Shown: one piece after another, positions 33,663 to 46,123 of the stretch
Layout: every line of letters begins with the position of its first letter
Numbering within the stretch: position 1 is the first letter of the stretch
Assembly: GCA_014905825.1 (NCBI GenBank)
Contig: JACGCN010000009.1
Coordinates: forward strand, 868,001-932,000
Length of the DNA stretch: 64,000 bases
Origin: Lyophyllum atratum
Taxonomy: Eukaryota > Basidiomycota > Agaricomycetes > Agaricales > Lyophyllaceae
Direction: 5' to 3'
Translations under genes and position numbers: made by a program
Notes under the pieces: generated by a model
What the model was told of the DNA's origin: nothing
Seen by the model: the letters and a program-made list of their open reading frames with translations, nothing else
Database searches by the model: none

Positions 33663-34585
33663 CTATGTCTTGAAAATGATGATGAGGATGAGCAGCACGA
33701 ATATCAGAAGGCCGATGGTAACGGTGGAACCTGGATTACAAAGAAGCGTGCCGCGTTAGCGGCGTTGTAGATGAGAGGATATTCTGGCGAACCGTTGTTT
33801 TTGGCTCCCCTGGCGACCTTGTCCAACCGTCGTCGTGCGCCCGTAAGCCGGCTTTCCGTCCGGTCTAATTCAGTGTCGAGTTCCTCCAGCAGACCTGTGT
33901 GGACGTCGAGCTCGTCATTTATTTGCAGAGATATATGGTGCTGCCGGTTGATGGAGTGAGATAGTCTGTCTAACTGTTCGTCTTGTTCTGCGACACGGGT
34001 CAGACATCAAACGCCATTGCACGATGAAGAGACACGAACCATCCATCATCCGTCGTTGCGTCTGGAGCATTATCCCAGATTCATGATAACCAGCCTCTGG
34101 GTCATCGGTATACGGGGAGTAGACGGGCTCCGTGTCCTTCGCTGGTGGTTTCGGGGGAGGAGTGGGGGCTAGAGATGATGGAGGTGACGGAGACGGCGAA
34201 GAAGACGAAGCAGAGGGGTCTTCCTGCTCTGATTCCAAGCTAAAAGTACCATTAGTTTCGCCGCACAACCTAGCATCTCTACGTGTTGTAACAATACATA
34301 CCTTTCCACGGCATTGCTGTCCTTGCCCAACATTGCGCGCATGCGCTCATACTGACTTCGTAATAAAATGACCGCCTCCGAGCGTCCCTCCTTCTCCTCG
34401 AGCTCGATGATCCCGCTTCGCAGCCGTTTGAGGTTCTTGGTTATCTGAGGGAGGTGCAATGACGGTGGTTTCGCTGCATTCGGATCGGAGGTTGCTGAAA
34501 ATGAAGGCAGAGTGTGAAGACGCTGCCGCTCAAGGAGAAGCGATAATGTTAACGTTGATACCGAAGTAAGCTTGGCCAGCGACAT
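33663..34585 (-). CDS. Qc-SNARE, syntaxin-8 (Syn8) type
   Basis: Tail-anchored SNARE for endosomal membrane fusion. Exons 34302-34585, 34040-34239, 33793-33987 and 33663-33730 give 248 residues. The amino region (SLAKLTSVSTLTLSLLLERQ) is helical and fits the syntaxin-8 start. A Ser/Pro-rich linker follows. The SNARE motif runs from DEQDEQLDRLSHSINRQHHI through LLEELDTELDRTESRL, and its zero-layer Gln lies in ISLQINDEL. A carboxyl helix (TVTIGLLIFVLLILIIIF) ends five codons before the stop, so the protein is inserted post-translationally. The short last exon is needed for this anchor and has clean splice sites. Confidence 0.9.
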
Positions 34586-34804
34586 TCCTGAGGGTTATGG
34601 TCAAGGGAGAGGTAACGGTGCGCAGCAGTGCTGGTGGCCGACGTTCAACTGGTGACCTTCGACTTGTCAAAATGGGGCTGTCCAGCCACGTGATCAGACG
34701 CGTCGCGGTCGCCCTGCTTCAACTTGAACTGTAAGCTTTAACTGTCAAGCAGCACACAGGCCACCGACATACACTATTCAGTAAGAGTAAGGAGCCGTTT
34801 ACAT

Positions 34805-37800
34805 TCATAACATATCGTGATCGTCCTCCGAGTTCCACTCCAACGTCTTCGCGTGACAGCGATCCAGCTCCTCGTGCATCTCTTCGATCGACGCCCGTAG
34901 CTTCACACACTCTTTTGTATCCACTGCTTCCTCCTCCCACAATGAAGACATCTCATCATGCACCTAAAGAAAGTAACATGTCATGATTAACCTCACGTGT
35001 ACACAGAGGACTGCAAGGAAGCTCTTGCCTTCTCTGCCACCGCCGCTAGACATTTTCTGATAGTTACACCGGCTGATTGGGCTAATTTATCTAAGCCTCC
35101 CAAGATAAATTGCGTAAGATCTTCGAACATGGTTCCTTTGTTTGCATCTATAAAATCAATGAAGTAGTCCTACACCAAAGGTAAGGATGGTCAAAAACTA
35201 TTGTGGAGCTCAAGAGAGAGAAAGGTTGTGCACCTTTTGAAGTCCCACACTGCCTTTGCCTTGAATCTGAAGTGCTCCTTCATAGCATTCTTCCAATTTG
35301 TCTTGTACATGTGTCGTTATAGATCTCGATGTGGTCTTCTGGTCCCTGTTCAGCTGCAATTTGACCCGTAGATGCAACTCGTTTAAATCAGAGGAGGCCA
35401 TTTGGAAGGCAGATTCGCCTCGAGATTCTACAACCCTCTTGAAAGATCTGGAACCACATGAATCTGTAACCTGGCCCAGAACATCTCGGACTATCTTCTG
35501 TAGTTGGTCTTTGATTTCCGGGAAAACATCTTTGTCGAGTGTTGCCCGCCAAGAGTCCAAGATGCTCGCAATAAATGGTGCCGCAAAGTCGCCGTTAATG
35601 TCCAAATCCAGGTATGCTCCGTACCTACGGAAGGCTGCACACATGACAAGACATTAGAACCGCCAGAACCGTCAGGATTGGAAAATAAATCCGCATACTA
35701 GCGCGAAGTCGCTGCCATTTCAAATCTTCCACAATTTGCTCAGCTATACCAGGGGCTTCACTTATAGCCTGACAATGGATGTTTTGGATCATGAGGCACT
35801 CGATCATTGATATTGGACATGAAGGGCTGACCAGTTGGGCGGCGGATGCGCACTTATCCTCCAATCCTTCTTTGAAATGGCTTTTGAGCTTCTCGACCGT
35901 CTTTACATGAGAGTCTTCGAAACGCTTCAAACCAGTTCAGATTATCAAGCTACATGTCTTGTTTGTCCTCTTACCTGAACAAGCCGCCATTCCAATGTTT
36001 GGTTCGATCCCCAGTTAGCGGCAAGAGAACGACAATCTTCCTTGTCCTTTTCAAACGTTTCGAGAAATTGACTCATCGAGCAAGTAATTTTTTTGAACGC
36101 AGCAAAGGCAAGTCGCGCGAACTCTTGACGCGCACGAAGTGGCAATGCACGGCAATGATCTTGGAGCGCCGGAATCTGAGTATCGACAATGCTCTGGAAA
36201 CAGGCTACCTCTCCTGCCATTCTCTCTGTTCCATACTGGTTAATACTTGAAAGAAAGGGTTGGCGCTATCAAAAGAACTGACTTCCGATTTTCGAGTAGT
36301 CACGCGCAGATACTGGAAACACAGGGAATTCTAACACGCAATTATCAGCTTTGCTTATGCTTGTTACCAGGGTGGTAAAGCAGGTGCCTGCCTTGATCAT
36401 CCGATTCGGCTAGGATTCATATTCAATAGACCTCAGTACCAACAGACTAGGCCCGGGGGTGTACTTACCGTCAGGGTCATCCATTTCTTCCATGAACTTG
36501 TCTAAAAGTCTGTCGACTGTATCCTGATGTCAAAGACAATATACTCTTAGTAGTTTTTTGTGAGAAATTCCTAACAGTACCTGTGATCGTCTTTGAGAGC
36601 AGTATGCTTTCATTGCATAACGCGCATTCCGATGTTCCTCTTCATAATGCTTCGTAATTTTTCGTTTTTCATTTAACTCACGAAAAATGTCATATTCGAC
36701 AGGATGAGATTCCTCGTGAGTGACTGCACCGTCGTCGGTCTCGGAAAGTCTGAACAAATATCTCAGCCATTAAACATACAAATATTTTGCATATACTTAC
36801 CGGGGTCGCTTGGCAGGTGCAGATACACTTTCGACTTCGTCAAAGAGGGACCGCTTTGCTGGAATCTCCTCAGTTTTCGGGCAAGAGGATGTCGAAACGG
36901 TAACAGCATTCTCATATTCTTCACGAGAAATCATGTTAGCATCATGTTCAAACCTCGCACAAAGGACGGGGTTGGCTCACCCTTCCGGCCTTGAAAAGCT
37001 CGATCCTCATCAGCCTTCGCGATTTGTCGGGATAGAGAGGTCTGAAGTTCTTTGTCTCTCAACTCCACGAACTTATCATCCTCTTCTAAGCGGTAAGACG
37101 CCACTACTTCGTCGTACACGAGATCGTCGCATTTAGTGACTACAAACCTTATCAATTGACACTTTGCGGTACCCGAAAGAGGCTTATCTCTTACGAATGA
37201 AGGTCAGCTTGGAACATGTTAAGCTGTCCGAATTCAGAACATTTCCAGCAATAGAAGTAGTGCGAAAAATGCTTACGTCCCATCTTCAAACCACAATGCC
37301 AGTCAGTCTTTTTCAGTAGATAGCTGTGACACAAGGAGAAGTAATACCCACTATAAGGACGATGCCAATTAGCCGTCATTTTGGCTGTCATCAAGTAGAT
37401 ATCAGCTTCACATACTTTGGAGTTGTGCTTTCGACATCCCGAGCAGCTCTAAATGGCAATTATCACCACTCGATTATGGTCAAGTATTAATGAGCACTCA
37501 GACTAAACAGACCTTTCGTGAGTGTTGAATCAACGGCACGCATCATGGGAATGACGACGAAGAAATGATCGGCATTTTTCCTATAATCCTCTGCAACAGC
37601 GGTCCTGGCTCTGTTAGAGTCTCCCAAACCAGGTAGATCCACTAGCGTAACCCCGGCTGATAAAGCTGCCGAATGACAGCGCACAGTTACTTTTCGAACA
37701 AGCGGCCAGGGACCTTTGTCTCCAACCCACTGACGAAGTTCTGACAACAAATCTGAGGGCTTTGAAGGAGCTATGTTGCAGATTGTCCCAAGATTTCGTA

Positions 37801-38692
37801 GTGCTGGCCCTGACTCGAGAATGAGACATGTTCGAGAGGATAAAATATTACCAGATATCTCACATTTCTCGGCATCCAATAGAAAGTCAACGTTCTCCAG
37901 ACAGTTGGCCAGGATTTCTTGTTTAGTTGAGTTGCTATAGACGGCCTCGAGCTGTCGAGCGTTGGAAGATGGTGGAAGATCGAATTTAAATGAAGTTGAG
38001 TTTCGATAGTAAACAATACGGACCGTCTCCAATGACCTCTTTGCAGCTTCTGACGCAGGTTTCCTCGCCTGAGCTTCTGAAAGAGGCCGCCGACTCGACG
38101 GTTTTTTGGTTTTCTGTTCGTTGTCGTCGTCTTGAATGTCGCCAACCCGGACGCGAATTTCTTGACTCCATTCCTCCTGTGTCAGGAAATGGATCTGTGC
38201 GCTACTTTCCGCCTTGTCATGGTATGAAATTTCCGTGATCACTGAAGTACAAGCTAGGCGAAAATATATGAAGTTATGACTTTGAACACTTTACATATGC
38301 ATGCTGCTGCCACTCACCTCTCCCTCCGCTAGTCGGAACGACATCAGCTGCGGATTAGGATTAGTGTCAACTGAGCTGAGGGAGCGGGTACATGATACTC
38401 GCTTTCAAGAATGGCGTTGATCAATGAGGATTTCCCTGCTCCTGTACCTTTTGGGTTTATTCAGATCAAGAGCGCTACTTGAGTAGGGTGTGCATGCGTA
38501 TCGCTTACCTCCCAAGAAAGCAACGGTTAGCGAAGGGGGCTTCTGAAACGCTTCCAGAGTCCGTTTCCATGCCCGTGGTCGAGTCGGGCGGCTGCTCGCA
38601 CTGCTTGCATTTAACGTGTCTATTGTAGTCTCGATCCGTCGGATCCAAGCCGAAACATCCTCTAGCGCCTGGTCGGGAGTATAAGAGGTCAT
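34805..38692 (-). CDS. Dynamin-like large GTPase, SLIP-GC (nuclear GTPase) related
   Basis: Large GTPase of the dynamin superfamily, similar in layout to vertebrate SLIP-GC, expanded in Agaricomycetes and of unknown role there. G1 is FLGGTGAGKSSLINAILE (exons 38509-38692 and 38403-38447), with VVPTSGGRACTSVITEISY as switch I (38318-38347 and from 38253). G3 is LVDLPGLGD (near 37640) and G4 is VVTKCDD (near 37135). The long carboxyl part is helical: YEEEHRNARYAMKAYCSQRR, LDKFMEEMDD, and RCHAKTLEWNSEDDHDML before the stop at 34805. Internal introns between 34960 and 37490 were only partly resolved; about 900-1000 residues are expected. Intron 38348-38402 appears to use a GC donor, the only choice that keeps frame. 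Adjacent exons support the frame strongly. Confidence 0.85.
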
Positions 38693-38934
38693 GGATGTTT
38701 GTGGATTGGGAGTCGCGACTAAGTAATTATTTCAACGTGACCGTGGAGTTACGCTACCCCATCACACTGCACGTGTGCGTGACTTCCATCCAGGTTTTGG
38801 CCAAATACTTCACCAGGCTTGATCAAGTGGAACGACGCTTTGCAAGAAGATAAAAAGTGTACCACTGTCTCGTGGTATATTGCTTTGAAATATGACATGA
38901 AGGAAATAGAAATTCATAAGCTAATGCGCCCAAA

Positions 38935-41900
38935 TCAGAAACTACTGATTGCCTGGGTGAGCCCACCGGATGTCGTGAAGGAAGTAAGTGCCCTGCCCTC
39001 ATATACGACCTGTACTGGTCTCGCCACGATGTTGGAGTCCACCTTAAAGGACGCGCTTGTAGGTTTACCATTGTTCCATTGCAAGTCAATGCTGATACCC
39101 CCACGGACACGCGCGCCTCTGATCGCGCCAGATGGCCACTGTTTGGGAAGTGCGGGAAGGAGGGTGATTGTGAGGGGCGTATTGACGCTGGCTACGTCTG
39201 GAGCCTGGATTAAGGCATTCTGTGGGAAGAGACAGATTAAAACAAAGGCCAGAAAAGGTGCGTCACAGTACTCACCAGCACTGCACCGGGATATGCTAGA
39301 TTTGCATCGATCTGGAAGATAGGGTTGGGGTCGAATGGATTGTAAAGACTGAAGAGATTCGGTCCGAAGTTGAGGAAGATTGCATACTGGGAATAGTCGT
39401 CCCATTAGCAAGCGCAAACTAAAGTCTCCTCGAACATGAATATACTCACAGTCAATTCGTGGTAGAATTGATTCGCATCCCCGAGTTGGGCCCACGCAGC
39501 CGCTCTCCAAGCTTTCTCCCAGCCTGAATCGGCGTCGGGGCCAGTGCCATTGCCACGATGTGTCAAGCTGACTGTAGCTGCGTCAATCACTTGTTTAGTC
39601 GTGAAATTGCCCTGAATGGCAGGATCGTAGCCCGTGACAGCGTATCCCGGATAGAGACCGATCAAGTGCGAAAGATGGCGATGTAAGTCCGTTGGAGAGT
39701 CCCTGTCAACCTTCCATTCTAGTGGGTATCGTAGGGTGTGAGCATTACTTTTCATATCTGCGGTCATGTAGACTTCCATATACCTTGAAGTTGGCCCCAC
39801 GATCCAATGTGGACACCTTTATCCATCTTCGCACGCTTAGTTTTGACCTCTGTTTTCGCTCTGCTTAGGGTAGCTGTGATGATAGAATAGTACGACTTGC
39901 CGTTAAGGAAAGCAGTATCGGTATCCCCAGAAGCTGCGAACCCTTTCTCTATAGCGTTGAACAACTGCCATATCATTTGCTGGGCATGCGCACATCCTGA
40001 AAACAATTTGGTGAGTGGAAAAATCACGGAATGGACGGGATAGTGAACACACCGAATGTAATAGGTCTCTGTTCTGGGGAATTACAGGGGCTAACGACGA
40101 GAGTGGAGTCGTTGAAGTGAGCATCTGGGATTAGTTTGTCCAGGTGGAAGCTTGCTACACCCTAAGATCCATAGGCCGAAGTTCACAATCAGCGCATGAT
40201 TTTTGCAAAGGCTACATAAAGAACCTTGAGAAGCGGCCATCCTTGCGCTTTGAACCATGCAACATCGTTCGTGTAATCGAAATGATCCCACACGTGCATC
40301 ATCTGGCAGGATGAAGCAAATCGATCAGCGTTCCAGTAGACGAAACACGAACTTACTTACCATCCAAACATTAGACTCTATATAAGGATAAGTGTAACTG
40401 ATGATGCGGACAATGAACTTAATAGAGAACGCACCAGGATAGTTCGCCCACTCAGCGTTGTCGCCAGGGCCTTTCATGCCTGTGTGTCCGAAAATCTATA
40501 GTCGCAATGTCAGGTTCGTTGCCTTCAAGTTTCCGCATTTTCGACTAACATTCATCTAAAAATTACTCAGCACATTTATCCTGGAAGCCTAAACGAACAC
40601 ATCTCCTTACTTCGTTATGAGTAACCCAACCTCTTGAGATGTTATACAGGACCTGAGCTGTGAGAGCGCCCCTTGGTTCCCAGGTTTTCTTTGGAGCCTT
40701 GTAAGGACATGTTATCGACTATGAATACAAATACTACGAACCTGGAAGTAGTCGAACAAGGGCCTAGTGACGTCGAGATTGGTCATTTCGGCGCCCCAGT
40801 AGTTCATCTGGATATTGATGTTCGAGTCTGACGGAAACCACACTAACGCAAGCGAAAACGTTTCAATAGGATGAGATACATACGGTAATCTGAAAAGGCT
40901 ATCGTGAGCCCCTTCATAGGTGGCAGAATTTGGATTTGAGTAACATACCTGCACCCCAAGCATTCCCATACCCGTCAGCCCACTTGCCCTGTAAATTGGC
41001 AGGAAGCACGCCTCTTGCGCTACTCGCCAATAAATAACGGCCGTAATTGAACAAAAGCCATTCCAGATACTTGTCCCCAGTGTCAATCTCGTACGCGGCT
41101 TTGATGACGTCCGTTGGAGCATCAAGTCGAGCTGTCTGTCCCAGCGACAAAGAGAACTTATCCGTCAACGCCGCCTTGTAGTCAGCCACATGCTGCGCGA
41201 GTATTTGTGAGAAGGATGCAGATACTGTCGTTGGTGCGGAAATCAGGTTAAGTAAAGCCACATGAGGGTCGGCGCCGCGGAAGGAGAAACCAGAGGCAGC
41301 GTTGCCTGCATCCATCGAGTATTCGGTTCCTCCAACCCACGAGATCCAAGCTTCGCGTGCTGTCCCGGCTATGACCTGGAGCGTGGCGTTAGGAGGAGCA
41401 CCGGAGGGAACGGGAAATTGAATGCATTTGGTTGTCTTCGCATTGTTAATGGCGGTGGCACGGAGACGTCCCAAGAACTCATAGGTCATTCCACCAGATG
41501 ACTCGATTGTCCCCCGAATACGGAGAGTGGTCGGGTCCATGCAAGTGATGTTGGGAGCAGGCATGCCTGATTCGAGGGCTGAAGAAAAGGTGTACGATAG
41601 AGATGGTAGACCCGCGGCGGCGCCTGTTGATATAGTTGAAGTGATGTGCTGTGTGCATGCTTGAGTAGGATGTGAGCAGAAAGTAGATCTGAAGCCCGGG
41701 ATTACTATTCGTTGGGGTAATTGGAAGGATAAAAACGTACCGAAGATATGTAGTTCCCGATTGGGTCCAAGTCGTACGGGCAATGCCTTGATCGAGATCA
41801 AGATATCGACCATAGTTCGAGACAGTGCCTGTCGTGTTAATCGTTGAGATCAGGTGCCCCGCGCCTGCATACGAGCCTGTAATGCATTTTAGCATCTTCA

Positions 41901-42486
41901 GGAAGCCATGATATGGTATGGCGGAGCAATGGCTTACCGTATGCCCCAGCGGCAGTGCCAAGTTGCCCAAGAGCTTGATATTCGCGTGAAGACATAAGTA
42001 TTTGTGCTGACTATTGACAAAACTGCTTGTACTAACTGCTGATATCGCCAGTGGGACTCCGGAATATCTGCTTCCGAATCGAATCCATGACTTGGGCAGT
42101 AGAAAGCTGTTCTCCCGGTTGTTTGTTACCACCGTTGTAAGACTTTGTGATAGCTGGTTAGCGGAAAGTTACGCCCTCAAACGGATGAAGAATATTTACC
42201 TTGTCAGAGAAAGGTCCGCCGCTCCATAAGGATTCGATATTCAGTTGTGTAGCTTCGTTTGAGGTGCCTCCCGGTATCATGGCTTGAAAAAAGTGAGTAC
42301 TAACTTAGGTCGGTCCTCGAGGCACATACCCGCAAGATATCCATTGCCGACAGGCAGCCATTCCTTCGACCAAACCCCAGCAGGCTTCGTGAACCACAAA
42401 CCATTCCCTGATTCTGGAAACCCAGGAGGCGCAGATACAGACAATGTCACAAGTTGTACTACGGCCAGGACACGGGTTGCCCACAT
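38935..42486 (-). CDS. Secreted GH95 alpha-L-fucosidase
   Basis: Glycoside hydrolase family 95 enzyme (inverting alpha-1,2-L-fucosidase or related activity), secreted. The ATG at 42486 opens a signal peptide ([18 protein letters not shown]). The GH95 amino domain follows ([20 protein letters not shown]). Core marks are [35 protein letters not shown] and [18 protein letters not shown], which contain the paired active-site Asn residues of the family. Then come [13 protein letters not shown] and, near the end, [19 protein letters not shown]. The gene has many exons of variable size and I did not fix each boundary. An upstream Met in the same frame (42588) would place the hydrophobic segment internally and is less likely. 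Substrates could be plant xyloglucan or fucosylated glycans. Confidence 0.88.
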
Positions 42487-43281
42487 CTCGATAGACTGGC
42501 AGATACTGCACGAAGGCAGGGTATATCGAAGCCCGAGAACATCCCTCATTAAATACTGAGCATCGCCAGAGAAAACTTCGAGCTTCATCGTGGCAATTGT
42601 GGGGTGAGATTTACACGCCGGATGGCTTCGCTATGTCTCTGAGAAGTTGGGAAGGTAGGTTGGACCTTGTGCAGAGCGGTTTTCGAGGACCGGAACACGA
42701 GGCACATGACAGAGGAGGCCTAGTAAGGACCGCACCGGTGGGCAGCTGCAAGTAAATGAACGGAAATAGTGTGTGCTATTCGGGTTCTGTCAAGGCGAGA
42801 GACTCAGACAAGCAAGGCGGGCCTGAACCCAGGTGGACGCGTTCCATCACGTGGGGTCTCACCATCAGCCGACCACCCTTTCCTGCCATCCTGGTTTATC
42901 CGCGGATGTTCCTCTCGCCCAAGCGGCCAAGCCATCTCTCGACCTGAAGCCCACTTCTCATATTGAATTTCACATAACCGTAACGGGCCACGTTCCCTGA
43001 TGCTCACTGCGATATTCCCCCGACATCATGTAAACCGTAAAGGTCTAAAACCACTTAACGCCATGACCAGCTTCTAGAATACCTTCTGGTCGAGTTCTGG
43101 TCTCGAATTTCGCTTTCGCCGTTGGACGGGACACGCTCCATGATGGTCGGCAAGGCTGTCATATCTCGCTCCACTTAGCCATATTGAAGAGCTCCAAGCT
43201 CAGATTCTCTCAACGGTAAAAATAGTCTGCAAGCGATTTATATGGATAGACAAAAAGATCAGCACAGGACTCAGAAATCGA
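42487..43281. other. Intergenic region upstream of the fucosidase gene
   Basis: Carries the fucosidase promoter and the 3' end of eIF3L. Frames at 42756-43007 on both strands are fortuitous. No repeat was seen. Confidence 0.4.
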
Positions 43282-45700
43282 TCAGGCCACCTTGACAGCT
43301 CCCCAAGCAACCTTCTGTCCACCGGTTCTTGGTCCTTTTGTTTGGGGCTCCCCACCCGCAGGTGCTTGGGCAGCAGTTGTGTGAGTGGTGGCATTTTTGG
43401 GTGGCTGAGGTAGCGGCATGTTCTTGAGATCATCATATATCCGCTGCGTCCGTTCGGTGTTCTTGATGAACCATCCAGCATATCGTCTGCCAATGGTGGA
43501 TTCGGTAATATGCACCATGTTCTGTGAGAAGAAACAAACGTCTTAGGGTCCAGGAGACGAAGTACCAACACCTGAAGACTCACCTCGGCAATGACGAAGT
43601 TGAGATCGCTCGTCGTGATCGTCTGTCCGTCCAAGAGGCTGCCTTTTTCACTCCCAGGGACTCGGCTCACACTCTTGCTAACCTGCTTCATCAGCATCAT
43701 CTCTTGGACGATCTCCTCCTCGTCTGCATCGAGGAAGTTCGCCAACTTCTTCGCGCCTAGACTCGTGTAGAGCTTCAAGAAACTCCGAAGGGTAGGCACG
43801 GTCGCTTGAGCGTCTGCATCGGCCAAGAAGAGGCTAAGATGCCGGTGCGTAGGGTCAACTGAAGCTAATGTGGGGCTAGGCTGGGCCGGGGAATCTGTGG
43901 GGGAGGAGGGGAGGAGGAGGGCTAGGGCGGCGGGATCATCGTAAGGGGGCGGATTAGCGGTGATGAATTTCGGGCATGCATAGAGGAACAGCTCTTCAAA
44001 AGCGGGTAAAGCATCTTCACTGAAAAATAAGAATTGTAAGTGTCTGTCTGTAGCAGGTCGGTCAGAAGCGTTACCCGCCGCGTGCCATCTTGGCAAACTG
44101 CTCTCCATAACGCTCCTTCGAGATGTTTGCAACGTTATCATCGAGCCTGCTTGGTGACAAGGCATTGCAAATGGCAAACAGAGCGTACATCCTGTCCGCG
44201 GTTTTGCTGATCTATGATATTCAAAGACGGTGAGAGCGGGAAATGGATCGGGTGTTTGCGATGCTTACCTGGTCATACTGATAGCTCCTTGTGTGATATT
44301 GTCTCATTCGCATGATGAAGTTGAGAACAGCAACAAAGGTGCGGATAGCATCTGGGTAACGGCGAAGCATGATATAGCAGAACCCAACATAGTAGTAAGT
44401 CGCGACATGACATGCTGTTACACGGGTGAATGGCGACTAAAATGTTGTCAGTTATGCATTCAAGTGTGACAAATTGGTCCTCACTTTTTGGTTGAGCTCA
44501 ACATTCTCCATGACTTTCAAAGCGAGGGTGAAATCTCCTAACAGCACGTGAACTCGCAAGAGACCGATAAGACTGAAGTAGCCAAGCATTCGGTACAACG
44601 GGCGTTGGCCATACTCTCCGACAATCTCACTACAAAGTCAGGAATTATGAGGGGCGGAATTTTACAGTCAGAAAGATGAACGTACGCGATTTCCTCGGGG
44701 GATTTGCCTTCTTGTTGAGCAGTGATGTAGTCGTTGACGCGCGACTTTTGGATGAGAGAGTATAAGACGTTAAGAACGCTATAAGAGCTCCAGACCTTCG
44801 AAGGCTTAGCACACGTTTCGTAAGACAGTATTTAGCAGACTCACGGGACCACCTTCCGCCAACATCATCAACTCGTCTTCGGTCTTGGATTTGACTTTGG
44901 AGCGCCAGGTGCAGAACACTTGAAATTGGTAGATGAACTCGTCGATGATGTCCCACAACCACTGTTCCGGAAGCTCGAGCTTGACGGGACCCTCAGAGTC
45001 TGCCATGGCGTCAATGAAATATAGATGTAGAAGGGATGATATGACGCACTGAGGAGATAGTTGAACAATTCACAGCTGTTTTCGTACGAGTGGAAGCGGT
45101 CATCGATGTTGGGTTGGAGGCGAGAGTATACGTGACGGTAATACAGTTCACGGTAAAGGATGAGGAATATAGGGTCTTGGATGCAGAGGATAAGTCAGCG
45201 ATTATGGAAAAGATAAAAGACAAGACTCACCGTCATTGACCAATGGCGCAATGACCTCCGCTTCCGGCCATTCTGTCCTCGAGTAGAATTTCTCTGTATA
45301 TTTGTTCCAACCACTCTCGTACGCAACGGTGATCTCTGCGAGATTATTATCGAGCACTGCTTGATGGAAGTGTACGATGAACTGAGAACAGATTCGTGAG
45401 CCAAGCCATCATCATCACATTCAGAGTGATAACTCACGCCCTTGACGACATCTGGGATCTGGGCAAAGGCTGCTTGTTGGGCCATATGCTGTTGCATAGC
45501 CAGGAGAGTCGCCTCATCAATTTGGGGCTGCTTCATATGGGCTGAAAGCAATGAGATACGTGGTTTCTGGCGAACCTGATGCTTCACTCACCATCCTCGT
45601 AGTGGCCGTTTTGGCCGTAGTTTCCGATAGCAAGATGCAAATCAACATCCTCGTCGATATCTGCCTCTGCTGCCCACAGCGCCATCCGTTGTTGAGCCAT
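43282..45700 (-). CDS. Translation initiation factor eIF3 subunit L
   Basis: PCI-type subunit of the eIF3 complex, which bridges the 40S ribosome and initiation factors. The ATG at 45700 starts [20 protein letters not shown] one codon block later, and the first exon ends at 45592. Diagnostic segments follow in order: [85 protein letters not shown], and the PCI part [20 protein letters not shown]. The last exon ([20 protein letters not shown]) ends in a Pro/Ala tail and WGAVKVA at 43282. Open frame beyond that stop (to 43200) belongs to a different reading frame and is not part of the gene. About eight or nine introns are present and not all boundaries were fixed. Confidence 0.92.
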
Positions 45701-46123
45701 TTTTTGCTGTCGCGGTTTCTGGTGGTGACGGGGGTGCAGAAATTTGGTTTTTTCTCGGCAAAGTCCGAACACTGTCCTGACTGTCGATCTTTGCAACTTG
45801 CCTCAGCCTGCACCCAGTCCGCACAGTCCACACCTGCAACATCATATATCCAGTGTCGATTTCATAGAAATGAATTTTGCTCAATGTGAGAGCTTTTTTG
45901 TCTCTTTCAGGGTTTATAAAAGCTGATTTGGGCGCTTCTGAAACCAGATATTTTTTGTCCGAGTGTACGACGTGAAATGAGATAATGCCAAAAATTGTTT
46001 ATTGCGCCGGCGTCTGGCCTCAATGAGCGCCTATCTGCCGGGTACTCAAATACTGGATTCGAAGGCCACGTTGTTAACGCGAGGCTTGTTTTCCACCACC
46101 ACAATCCAAGACCCACATAACGA
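45701..46123. promoter_or_regulatory. 423-bp region between divergent eIF3L and WW-domain genes
   Basis: Both start codons face outward from here. No TATA box or known site stands out. Confidence 0.35.
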
